NCBI GenBank assembly: GCA_022799355.1
Contig: JAAWOG010000024.1
Location: 1-48,185, forward strand
DNA from: Lachnospiraceae bacterium
GTDB taxonomy: Bacteria > Bacillota > Clostridia > Lachnospirales > Lachnospiraceae
Length of the DNA: 48,185 nucleotides
Direction of reading: 5' to 3'
The notes under the pieces are model-generated. The model searched no databases, had not been told where the DNA came from, and saw only the letters and a list, made by a program, of their open reading frames with translations. The stretch's first letter is position 1. Each line of letters begins with the position of its first letter. The translations under genes were made by a program, and so were the position numbers. Positions 1 through 7,548 of this stretch are shown here, piece after piece.

Positions 1-1
1 T

Positions 2-538
2 ATTATTCTCAATGGAAGTCCAAGAAAAGCCGGAAATACAGCGGCATTAACAGCAGAATTTAAGAAAGGCGCAGAGGAAGCCGGAAACACCGTGACAGAA
101 TTTTTTCTTGACGGTATGAATATAAACGGTTGTAAAGGCTGTTTTGGTGGTGGTAAAAACCCGGACAGCCCTTGCGTCCAAAAAGACGATATGGATAAAA
201 TCTACCCTGTTTACAAGGAAGCGGACATAGTTGTTCTTGCAGCACCGCTTTACTATTGGACTATCAGCGGTCAGTTAAAAACTGCCTTTGACCGCTTATT
301 TGCTGTTGCGGAATGTAACCCTGATTATCGAAACCCTAAAAAGGAAAGTGTTCTCATTATGGCAGCCGAAGGCTACGGCTTTGAAGAAACTCTTTATTGG
401 TATGAACATCTTGAAAAAAATTTAGGGTGGAAAAGCATTGGAAAAGTGCTTTGTGGCGGTGTAATGGTTATGGGGGATATTGCCGGAAAACCCGAATTAC
501 AGGAAGCCTACAATTTAGGGAATTCAATAAAGAAATAA
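2..538 (+). CDS. Flavodoxin-fold NAD(P)H-dependent FMN reductase, 5' end outside window
   Basis: The frame is open from base 2 to a TAA at 536-538, giving 178 visible residues; the true start lies left of the window, probably only a few codons away. The first residues contain LNGSPRKAGNT, the phosphate-binding loop of the NADPH-dependent FMN reductase/flavodoxin-like family. A CKGC motif followed by a Cys and DDM resembles the cysteine-bearing loop of clostridial iron-sulfur-flavoprotein-like reductases, although only part of such a cluster motif is present. Expected role: a cytosolic FMN-binding oxidoreductase of unknown substrate. The start of a flavin reductase gene follows 10 nt later, an arrangement suggesting a former redox operon. 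The region is visibly richer in A/T than the purine and protease genes downstream. Confidence 0.85.
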   Translation: MILNGSPRKAGNTAALTAEFKKGAEEAGNTVTEFFLDGMNINGCKGCFGGGKNPDSPCVQKDDMDKIYPVYKEADIVVLAAPLYYWTISGQLKTAFDRLFAVAECNPDYRNPKKESVLIMAAEGYGFEETLYWYEHLEKNLGWKSIGKVLCGGVMVMGDIAGKPELQEAYNLGNSIKK

Positions 539-548
539 ATTTGTCACT

Positions 549-617
549 ATGAATAAAATCAATTTACCCCAAGCTGCAAAATTAACATCTCCAAACCCGG
601 TAAGTGTCGTATGCACC
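549..617 (+). pseudogene. N-terminal fragment of a flavin reductase (DIM6/NTAB-like) gene, truncated
   Basis: An ATG at 549 opens a frame reading MNKINLPQAAKLTSPNP and then VSVVCT. This resembles the beginning of flavin reductase family proteins that bind FMN and often partner flavodoxin-type reductases. After about 23 codons the similarity stops, and the DNA changes to recombinase sequence in another frame. The gene is therefore broken and cannot make a working enzyme. The recognition is from memory of the family start and should be confirmed by a protein search. Confidence 0.5.
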
Positions 618-619
618 AT

Positions 620-916
620 GAATGTACCCGTGACTGTACGGCGCACTTTATCCGCACCGACCTCTTGACCGAGGGAGTGACCGAGAACCTACGGAAAGTC
701 ACCAGCTACGCCGCCAGGCACGAAGCCCGGTTTATGAAGCTGTTGACCGAGCAGGCCGAGGACGGGAGCAAACGCCGGAACGCCGCAGGGAAGAAAGAAC
801 TGGAAGCGGCAGAAAAACGGGTAGCGGAACTCTCCGCCATCTTCAAGCGGCTGTATGAGGACAGCATGGCCAGACGCATTTCGGACGGGCGTTTCACGGA
901 GTTTAGGATAGTTTAA
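620..916 (+). pseudogene. Internal fragment of a large serine recombinase (TnpX/DUF4368-like)
   Basis: The frame that can be read from an ATG at 611 contains DCTAHFIRTDLLTEGV, a long charged helix around LEAAEKRVAEL, and ISDGRFTE. These match the zinc-ribbon and coiled-coil part of clostridial large serine recombinases, which integrate and excise conjugative or mobilizable elements. The catalytic N-terminal resolvase domain is missing, and similarity ends at RFTE, after which four unrelated residues and a stop follow. Only about 95 residues of a protein normally over 500 remain. The base composition is higher in G/C than the preceding reductase. I read it as the scar of a lost mobile element rather than a gene. 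Confidence 0.65.
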
Positions 917-937
917 CCAGGGCGGTTTCTGCCCTGG
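917..937. other. Perfect 7-bp hairpin after the recombinase fragment
   Basis: CCAGGGC at 917-923 pairs with GCCCTGG at 931-937 around a 7-nt loop. No T-run follows on either strand, so a terminator role is weak. It may belong to the remnant element. Confidence 0.4.
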
Positions 938-991
938 AATAATGATCTGTATATTAACGTTCATGTCTCCCCTTTTAGGTGCTAAAGTTTT

Positions 992-2407
992 TTAACCCGT
1001 ACTTACTTCCGCAGCGAAAATTTTGCTGCACAATGCCGCATATTCTTCATATGAAATTTCAGCCCCGTTCAATGTATATTTTATTCCCGCCTCCGCATTA
1101 TAGAAGTCAACAAATTCCTCGCCGAAATTCATTTCCGCAACGAAATTATCAGCACCTTCATATTTTTCCATATGATAAAACTCAAATCCCGCACTCGACC
1201 TGTTGCTGTACAGAATCCATACGGCTCCATTATAATAAGTATAAGAAAGCGTGAGGGCAGTGCCTTCCGATGCCGCAAATTTATATACCCTGTTATCACG
1301 CGCATCCAGGTATATTCCGCCATAAGGCCCGTTAATGATCAGTTCGTTTTCTCCGTCATTATCAAGATCGATTTTCTCTCCGACAGAATATGCGTCCCAT
1401 TCTTCCGATTCCATATTGAAATCGGTAATATAAAATGTGGATGTCAAATCTGCAGAATCAGCCGCACTTATCCGGCCATTGATAAAGGAATCCAACAGTT
1501 CATCCGCCGTTGCCTCCGGACTTGTATTTTCAATCTCCCGTATGTTTGGTACATCAGACGTTTTATAAAATTCGTATTCACTTAATCCTGCAAAATCAAG
1601 CCATTCCTGGCCAAAAATGGTTACGGCTGCAATATCCTCTTCCAGTTTTATTACTCCATTCACCACATTCCCGCCGGGGCCTGTTGCCGCAAATTCCAAT
1701 CCTTTTTCCGTTTCCTCACCGATACCATCACGCAGCATGTACAGCCTGAACAAATCTATCTGAATCCGATAAGTCCCGTCATCATTTTTCTTTATTTCCA
1801 GCGCCGGTTCGTTTACATCATAGCTGTTATATTCGCCCTCATACTCATATACATCCCCCGCCGCTTCTATTTTCTTTGCGGCAAGATATAAAAATTCTGC
1901 CTCATCAAAAGAAGATTTTCCATAATACACTTTTATTTCATCCGCGCCATATTCCAAAATATAATAACCAAAAACAGCCCTGCCATCCGAAGATACCTGT
2001 TCCGGATACTTCATGTATATTCTGTTATCTTCTATGGTTTCTATATTCGATGAATCAGCCAGAAAACGATAGGAAGATTCTGATTCATAATCGGAAATAT
2101 CATAGCCATAGGATGTTTTCTCAATCGCTAATTTACCGGTTCCGCTATCCGATAAATACTCATATTCTCCCATCAGATATTCCAGTTCGGCATCCGCATG
2201 ATACGCATCGGACTCTCCCTCACAGGAAGCCTCTTCGGCTTCATCGGAAACCTCCCGTATATTTTCTTCGGAAATTTCCGCACCGCTCCCCTCCGCATCC
2301 ATTTGAATATTCTCCAAATCCTCCGCCCTGCCGCATGACGAAAGTGCACACAAAAATACTATTACAAATATTGTCATTTTCAATCTTTTCATCAATCTTA
2401 TCCCCAT
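992..2407 (-). CDS. Putative surface lipoprotein with an EF-hand-like/VCBS-type calcium motif
   Basis: The frame extends to 2440, but a lipoprotein signal (basic start, hydrophobic stretch VIVFLCALSSC, lipobox cysteine) only makes sense from the ATG at 2407 or 2392. I use 2407, giving 471 residues. The mature part is acidic and secreted. Near the C-terminal third it contains DLDNDGENELI, the DxDxDGxxE pattern of calcium-binding VCBS/FG-GAP-like loops, followed by a GGIYLD strand. No enzyme motif was recognised. It lies just downstream of a LytTR response regulator gene but has its own extended -10 promoter with a direct repeat upstream, so it is a probable target of that regulator. Function unknown; it could sense or bind an extracellular ligand. 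Confidence 0.75.
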   Translation of the reverse strand: MGIRLMKRLKMTIFVIVFLCALSSCGRAEDLENIQMDAEGSGAEISEENIREVSDEAEEASCEGESDAYHADAELEYLMGEYEYLSDSGTGKLAIEKTSYGYDISDYESESSYRFLADSSNIETIEDNRIYMKYPEQVSSDGRAVFGYYILEYGADEIKVYYGKSSFDEAEFLYLAAKKIEAAGDVYEYEGEYNSYDVNEPALEIKKNDDGTYRIQIDLFRLYMLRDGIGEETEKGLEFAATGPGGNVVNGVIKLEEDIAAVTIFGQEWLDFAGLSEYEFYKTSDVPNIREIENTSPEATADELLDSFINGRISAADSADLTSTFYITDFNMESEEWDAYSVGEKIDLDNDGENELIINGPYGGIYLDARDNRVYKFAASEGTALTLSYTYYNGAVWILYSNRSSAGFEFYHMEKYEGADNFVAEMNFGEEFVDFYNAEAGIKYTLNGAEISYEEYAALCSKIFAAEVSTG

Positions 2408-2484
2408 TTCCGCGCGATTCTCTTCCCTTTCCGGCGCCATACTTACATGGCAAATACCTGCCTTTTCTATCCTACATCATTTTC

Positions 2485-2513
2485 TTTATACCACACTGAG
2501 AAAAAAATGACAT
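2485..2513 (-). promoter_or_regulatory. Predicted promoter of the 992-2407 lipoprotein gene
   Basis: On the minus strand a -35-like ATGTCA (2508-2513) is separated by 17 bp from TATAAA (2485-2490), which is preceded by TGG to form an extended -10. The weak -35 and the adjacent direct repeats suggest activator dependence. The leader would be roughly 70 nt. Confidence 0.55.
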
Positions 2514-2524
2514 ACCATCCGCAT

Positions 2525-2552
2525 AAACGACAGGATTTTTGCGCAAACGACA
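2525..2552 (-). promoter_or_regulatory. Direct repeat, candidate LytTR operator
   Basis: TGTCGTTT occurs twice on the minus strand, at 2545-2552 and 2525-2532, exactly 20 bp apart (about two helical turns) and both followed by a GC. LytTR regulators such as AgrA and ComE bind paired direct repeats of about 9 bp spaced about 21 bp just upstream of -35. This pair ends 11 bp upstream of the -35 of the lipoprotein promoter, directly after a LytTR gene. The match to a known consensus sequence is not close, so the assignment rests on spacing and position. Confidence 0.45.
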
Positions 2553-2556
2553 CGAA

Positions 2557-3261
2557 TTAATCACCGAACAACATTCTCCATTTAAAAAACTCTTTCCGAA
2601 ACTCCCTGCTGTGAACTCTGCCGATCGCTATCCTCAGCCCGTTGCAGAGCATAATCTCGTGGCTGTTTACACTTTCAATATATTTTAGATTGACGATATA
2701 GGACCTCTGTACATAAAAAAAGCCGAACGCGGACAGCCTTTTCGCCGTCTCAGATATCCGCCCTTCGCAAATATGTTCCCTGCCGTCCCGCATAAGATAT
2801 CTTAATTTTCTTCCGTTTGTCTCAACAAACAAAAGTTCACTTAAATGTATCCTGCGCCAAATCCCTGCGGTATCCTTACAGGAAATGATTCGTTCCTGAA
2901 TCCTGGTTTTAAAAAAGGCATCCAGCGCCTCGTCCATTTCCTCCAAATATTTCTTGTCAATATATCTGAATGCATTCACCCTGTATCCGCATCTTGCCAT
3001 TTCCGCATGTGAGGTTAAAAAGCATATCCTGCACTGACTTCCGGCATCCATCAATTTTTCAGCTATCCGAAAACCATCTTCCCCGTCTGCCAGTTCGATA
3101 TCCAGAAACAATAAATCCGCATCCGCATTTTCCATAAACTCTTTTCCACTGCCAAATGCGTTAACCTGCGCAGAAATATTTTGATCCGTGCAGTATTTTT
3201 CAACAGATGCCCTGATCTTATCTCTCCATACCGCTTCATCTTCCACAACACATATTTTCAT
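2557..3261 (-). CDS. LytTR-family response regulator (AgrA/LytR type)
   Basis: A 234-residue two-domain regulator. Residues 1-120 form a receiver domain with acidic pair E7/D8, phosphoacceptor D54 in LFLDIEL, T83/S84 and K103. From about residue 127 a LytTR DNA-binding domain follows, with LLFVETNGRKL, FFYVQRSYIVNL and a final basic stretch. It should bind promoter DNA as a dimer when phosphorylated by the kinase encoded immediately upstream, whose stop codon it overlaps by 4 nt (ATGA), indicating translational coupling. A 20-bp-spaced direct repeat and promoter lie right after its stop and probably serve the next lipoprotein gene. No peptide pheromone gene is visible nearby. Confidence 0.92.
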   Translation of the reverse strand: MKICVVEDEAVWRDKIRASVEKYCTDQNISAQVNAFGSGKEFMENADADLLFLDIELADGEDGFRIAEKLMDAGSQCRICFLTSHAEMARCGYRVNAFRYIDKKYLEEMDEALDAFFKTRIQERIISCKDTAGIWRRIHLSELLFVETNGRKLRYLMRDGREHICEGRISETAKRLSAFGFFYVQRSYIVNLKYIESVNSHEIMLCNGLRIAIGRVHSREFRKEFFKWRMLFGD

Positions 3262-4568
3262 ACCCTCTCCTCTCCGGGGCGCAGATCCTTTGGGATAGCA
3301 ATACTGATTTTAAACATTGCTTCTCCATTTTCCACCATAGACTCCATATAATACTCCCCGTGATACCTGTGAACCACCGCGGCAATATTTTTCAGGCCAA
3401 ATCCATGATTTACCCTGTCCGCCTTTGATGTCCCCAAAAAGCCTTTTGCCGTATTCCTTTCTCTCTCCACACTGTTGCTGACAACAAAAAACAATTCTTT
3501 CTTATGTTCCGTTATGTCAACCCGAATTTTCGGGAAGGTTGTCCGCACTGCCGCTTCTAAGGCATTCTGCAGTATATTTCCCATCAGTGTCGTGAGATCA
3601 AACATCTCAAAACCTGTTTTCCCGGTCAGTTTTCCCGTTACCGTGAACTCTATATGTTCTTTTTCCGCCAAATACAAATAATAATTCAGGATGACATCGA
3701 GCAGACCGTCTCCTGTGTGAATTTTTAACTCAAACGCTTCCTGTATCTTCCAAATGGTATCTATGTACTCTTTGACCTCTTCGGTCCTTTTTTGATTGGC
3801 CAGCTCTCTCAAAACGCCCATATGATTTACCAGATCATGCCGGAGGCGCCGTACTGCCTCCGACTGCCGCAGTTGATAATCGTACTGCTGTTTCTGCATA
3901 TACATAAAAGATTGGAGTTCTCTGTTCTGCCTGTCCGACAATATATTTTTTATAGCAAGTCCAAGTATGAGAAACATGGAATAAACCGCCCCCACAATAC
4001 TGATCATAAATACCGCATAGGCATCTGTTCCGTACCTGGCATGATTTTCGTCAAAAAAATAAAACACAAAATTATAGAACATCTGAAAAATACCGCCCTG
4101 TATCAAAAGCGCAGCCTTATATTTCAATTTGATATCGCATAGATAAACGTCATTTTTCCGGAGGAGCTTCAGGTATATCAGAAGATACACCAGAAAGGAA
4201 AGCAGATAGGCAGGTTCCATCCACCATGTGATATCCGCGCCGGCAACCCCGCCGCCTATGAAAACAACCTGTATCAGCATAACACTGAAGGTATCCATGA
4301 TTCCCGTGAAATACATAAGGGCAGCGCTCAGCATCAGCAGATGCCCCAAACTGTCCTCAAAAAATAAACATATGGAAAGCACGCTCCAGCACAGATAAAC
4401 AATCGGGGAATTTGTATGAAAATATATATTGTAGGCCCCGGCGGACAGCACCGTCAAAACCGAAGCCGCCAAAAAAAGCCTGTTTTTTCTCGGGTTAATC
4501 TGAAAGCCGCAGCGGATGATAAAAAGATATATTACATAATTAAACAGATTGTCTGCCATATAAATCAT
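3258..4568 (-). CDS. Sensor histidine kinase with GHKL ATPase domain (AgrC-like)
   Basis: A membrane kinase of 436 residues from the ATG at 4568, which has GGGGG five bases upstream. A GTG at 4628 overlapping the previous stop would add 20 residues, but it has no ribosome site, and a stem-loop occupies that stretch. The N-terminal half is hydrophobic with about six membrane segments. A coiled helix leads to the H-box RRLRHDLVNH, then N-box MGNILQNALEAA and G-box HGFGLKNI, typical of kinases that pair with LytTR regulators. It presumably autophosphorylates on the H-box histidine and passes phosphate to D54 of the neighbouring regulator. The signal is unknown; the lipoprotein encoded upstream is a candidate sensor partner. 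Confidence 0.9.
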   Translation of the reverse strand: MIYMADNLFNYVIYLFIIRCGFQINPRKNRLFLAASVLTVLSAGAYNIYFHTNSPIVYLCWSVLSICLFFEDSLGHLLMLSAALMYFTGIMDTFSVMLIQVVFIGGGVAGADITWWMEPAYLLSFLVYLLIYLKLLRKNDVYLCDIKLKYKAALLIQGGIFQMFYNFVFYFFDENHARYGTDAYAVFMISIVGAVYSMFLILGLAIKNILSDRQNRELQSFMYMQKQQYDYQLRQSEAVRRLRHDLVNHMGVLRELANQKRTEEVKEYIDTIWKIQEAFELKIHTGDGLLDVILNYYLYLAEKEHIEFTVTGKLTGKTGFEMFDLTTLMGNILQNALEAAVRTTFPKIRVDITEHKKELFFVVSNSVERERNTAKGFLGTSKADRVNHGFGLKNIAAVVHRYHGEYYMESMVENGEAMFKISIAIPKDLRPGEERV

Positions 4569-4588
4569 GATAACCCCCAACGCACAAA

Positions 4589-4617
4589 CAGCGTGAAAGC
4601 TTTTCACTTCCACGCTG
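4589..4617 (-). other. Intercistronic stem-loop between lipoprotein and kinase genes
   Basis: CAGCGTG (4589-4595) pairs with CACGCTG (4611-4617) around a loop containing AAAGCTTTT. It sits between the lipoprotein stop (4625) and the kinase start (4568), just before the GGGGG ribosome site. It could set the relative expression of the two genes and argues against an upstream kinase start. Confidence 0.5.
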
Positions 4618-4624
4618 CATTTTC

Positions 4625-5704
4625 TCACTCAACAAACACCGTATTGTACCGATCGATACACTGCCCCAGGACATAAGAAAAATGCTCCATGGAACCCAGC
4701 GGCGCGCCGGAATGGCTCATATCCGGAAGCTCGCCGCTCTCCGCCTGCTTCATCATCCACTCCAGGGCGTCGATCAGACCGTCAAGGAGCCCGTCAAAGG
4801 GACGGGAATTGGACAAAGACTCTTTGATCAGCTGATCATTATCCGCAGTTGCCGCATCAAAGTCCGCCACCACCTCCACCAGCTCATCATGCAGTTTCCG
4901 AATTTCCGCAAGATCCAGTTCATTGAGGTTCTCATCGCCAACTCCCTGGGCGGATGCCTCATTTAAAACTTCCCTTCCGATGGAGATCGCCCTGCTGGCA
5001 TAATAGTTGATCAGCATCCCCTCCTCTTTCAGCCGGTTCTCTTCCTCCTGTGTCCGCACTATGCTCATCTCAGCAATTGCCTCCACAAACTCGTACCCTG
5101 TCTCCCCGAGTGCGCCCGCATTGGCATAGATAACCGCATGGTATTCCTTCGCCTTCTGATACTGATTCTCCGCATAATCATGGTTATTGCTGATAGCCGA
5201 AAATGTTTCCATCAAAGCCCTGAGCGGCTCCTCCATCTCCTTCACCATGTGATCCATCTCTCCAAAGTCCGGCTCCATATCGGCAAGCAGCAGACAGTCA
5301 TCAAGAATATCCGTATTTTTTCCGTAAATACAATAGCCATATGTAAGCCCGGTATCCGGCAGCAGAGAAAATTCCTCCGTATCATCCACCACCTCATAAT
5401 AATAACCGACCGAATCCATCACATCTATGATATCATTGTTCAGCTCCACATAATAATTATACTTCAGCAGATCCATCTGTTCCGGAGTAATCCCATCTTC
5501 CGCCTGCTCCTCATTTCCCATATGCTCCGGGTTCTCCGCTTCTTCCGCCCTCCTTGCGCCTCCCGCATCCTGGGGCGCCTCTTTGAAACGCCCCTTCCGT
5601 TTCGGCCTCTGCTCTTCCTCCTCTGCGGCGCTGCCGCAGCCTGATAACATACACGCGGCAATAAGCAGTATTGCCATCCCCTTTGTCAAATTACGCCTTC
5701 TCAC
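4625..5704 (-). CDS. Acidic helical lipoprotein, possibly DUF3829-like
   Basis: The start is the GTG at 5704, placed 8 nt after GGAGG; the GTG at 5713 lies inside that ribosome site. The 359-residue product begins with a basic stretch, a hydrophobic core and the lipobox LSGC, so it should be anchored outside the membrane. A charged linker (runs of E, K and R) leads into a helix-rich acidic domain with several predicted coiled helices and two Tyr-rich segments. The overall pattern recalls DUF3829 lipoproteins, a tentative recognition. It is the first gene of a set with the GHKL kinase and LytTR regulator, so an input role in signalling is the simplest guess. It begins 29 nt after the ABC exporter gene. 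Confidence 0.75.
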   Translation of the reverse strand: MRRRNLTKGMAILLIAACMLSGCGSAAEEEEQRPKRKGRFKEAPQDAGGARRAEEAENPEHMGNEEQAEDGITPEQMDLLKYNYYVELNNDIIDVMDSVGYYYEVVDDTEEFSLLPDTGLTYGYCIYGKNTDILDDCLLLADMEPDFGEMDHMVKEMEEPLRALMETFSAISNNHDYAENQYQKAKEYHAVIYANAGALGETGYEFVEAIAEMSIVRTQEEENRLKEEGMLINYYASRAISIGREVLNEASAQGVGDENLNELDLAEIRKLHDELVEVVADFDAATADNDQLIKESLSNSRPFDGLLDGLIDALEWMMKQAESGELPDMSHSGAPLGSMEHFSYVLGQCIDRYNTVFVE

Positions 5705-5733
5705 GATCCGCACCTCCGATACAAAATAGTATG

Positions 5734-7542
5734 CTACTTCGCAAACTGACTGTTGTACAGATTTGCATAAAATCCGCCCTGCGCAAGCAGCTTTTTATGG
5801 TCTCCCTGTTCAATGATATTTCCGTCCTTCATCACCAGAATAATATCCGCCTCTTTGATCGTGGAGAGCCTGTGCGCCACGATAAAACTGGTTCTTCCCT
5901 GCATCATGCTGGCAAAGGCATTCTGAATCTTCAATTCCGTCCTTGTATCAATAGAAGAAGTCGCCTCATCCAGAATCAGCATCGGCGGCAGCGCCAGCAT
6001 CACTCTCGCAATGCACAGAAGCTGCTTCTGCCCCTGAGAGAGCGAATCCCCGTCCTCACTGACAACCGTGTCATATCCATTCGGGAGACGCTTGATAAAA
6101 CTGTGGGCATGTGCCGCCTTCGCCGCCCGGATCACTTCCTCCTCGGTGGCATCCTCTCTTGCCATCGCGATATTCTCCCGGATCGTCCCGGTCTTAAGCC
6201 AGGTCTCCTGCAGCACCATACCGTATCCGTCCCGCAGCCCGGCACGGCTCATCTCCATAATATCCGTTCCCGATACGAAGATTCTGCCGCTGTTCACATC
6301 ATAAAAACGCATCAGCAGATTGATCAGCGTCGTCTTACCGCAGCCCGTAGGTCCCACGATAGCCACCCGCTCCCCTTTTTTCACCTGCAGATTAAAATCT
6401 TCTATCAGATGCTGGTCCGGCACATAGGAAAAAGAGACATGCTCCAGCGTCACACTGCCGTCAAACTGTTCCACAACCACAGGATGCTCCGGTTCCGGGC
6501 TCTGAGGTTCCTCCTCGATCAGCTCGAAAATCCGGGAGGCGCATGCCAGCGCATTCTGCAGCTCCGTGATCACCCCGGATATCTCGTTAAAAGGTTTCGT
6601 ATACTGGTTTGCATAGCTGAGCAGGCAGGACAATTCCCCCACCGTCACCGCGCCGCCCAGAAAGGCGATAAAGCCCATCTGATTTCCCCCGCCGATGGCA
6701 AGGCAGGCGCCCAGTATGGCTACCCCCGCATACACCATATTGTTCACAAACCGGGTACAGGGATTTGTCAGGGAAGAAAAGAAAATCGCCCGCAGAGAGC
6801 ACTTCTCCAGCCTGTCGTTAATCTCGTCGAACCGGTCAAGCACCCTGCCCTCCTGTCCGTATGCCTGCACCACTTTCTGGTTACCGATCATCTCATCGAT
6901 CAGCGCCGTCTGTTCCCCCCTCGTCTTTGACTGCAGAAGGAACATATCATGGGTTCTCGTCGCGATAAACTTAGCCACAAACAATGACAGTGGTGTCATA
7001 ACCACGACAAGCAGCGTGATCCCCACATTGATCGACAGCATAAAACCCAGCGTGCCGAGAATCGTGATCACGCCCGTAAAAAGCTGGGTAAAGCCCATCA
7101 GCAGGCCGTCCGCGAACTGATCCACATCCGCAATGATCCTGCTCACGATATCCCCGTAGGAATGCCCGTCAATATATTTGAGCGGGAGCTTCTGAATCTT
7201 CTCAAAAGCCTCCTCCCGCACATCCCGGATCACCTGATAGGTGATCTGATTATTGCACACATTCATCAGCCACTGGGCAAGCGCCGTCAGAAAGATCACT
7301 GCCACCATCTTCTTTGCCAGCACATACAGCCCCTCATTTACCATCCACCCCGTAAAATCAACTTCCCCGGGACCAATGATACAGTCGATCGCCCTGCCGC
7401 ACAAAATCGGAAAATACAACGTAAGCGCCACCGTCACCGCCGCCAGTAAAATTGATATGGCAAGAATCCATTTATAACTGCTGATATGGTCCAGCACTCT
7501 TTTTAACGTACTCTTTTTTCCTTCTTTCATACCTGTGTCCAT
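5734..7542 (-). CDS. ABC exporter half-transporter, catalytic (consensus) subunit
   Basis: A 602-residue type IV ABC exporter half. The N-terminal about 330 residues hold six membrane helices; the nucleotide-binding domain has Walker A GPTGCGKTTL, signature LSQGQKQ, Walker B LILDEATS with catalytic Glu, and H-loop IVAHRLS. The signature carries Gln where the first Gly is usual. Together with the neighbouring half, which lacks the catalytic Glu and switch His, it should form a heterodimer of the LmrCD/BmrCD/TM287-288 type that exports lipophilic compounds or lipids. The start follows the partner stop by only 6 nt, consistent with a 1:1 complex. Substrate unknown. Confidence 0.93.
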   Translation of the reverse strand: MDTGMKEGKKSTLKRVLDHISSYKWILAISILLAAVTVALTLYFPILCGRAIDCIIGPGEVDFTGWMVNEGLYVLAKKMVAVIFLTALAQWLMNVCNNQITYQVIRDVREEAFEKIQKLPLKYIDGHSYGDIVSRIIADVDQFADGLLMGFTQLFTGVITILGTLGFMLSINVGITLLVVVMTPLSLFVAKFIATRTHDMFLLQSKTRGEQTALIDEMIGNQKVVQAYGQEGRVLDRFDEINDRLEKCSLRAIFFSSLTNPCTRFVNNMVYAGVAILGACLAIGGGNQMGFIAFLGGAVTVGELSCLLSYANQYTKPFNEISGVITELQNALACASRIFELIEEEPQSPEPEHPVVVEQFDGSVTLEHVSFSYVPDQHLIEDFNLQVKKGERVAIVGPTGCGKTTLINLLMRFYDVNSGRIFVSGTDIMEMSRAGLRDGYGMVLQETWLKTGTIRENIAMAREDATEEEVIRAAKAAHAHSFIKRLPNGYDTVVSEDGDSLSQGQKQLLCIARVMLALPPMLILDEATSSIDTRTELKIQNAFASMMQGRTSFIVAHRLSTIKEADIILVMKDGNIIEQGDHKKLLAQGGFYANLYNSQFAK

Positions 7543-7548
7543 GCCTTT

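Noticed and set aside
5671-6930. 419-codon plus-strand open frame opposite the second ABC gene
   Set aside because: Lies over strongly conserved nucleotide-binding motifs on the minus strand and has no ribosome site or family motif.
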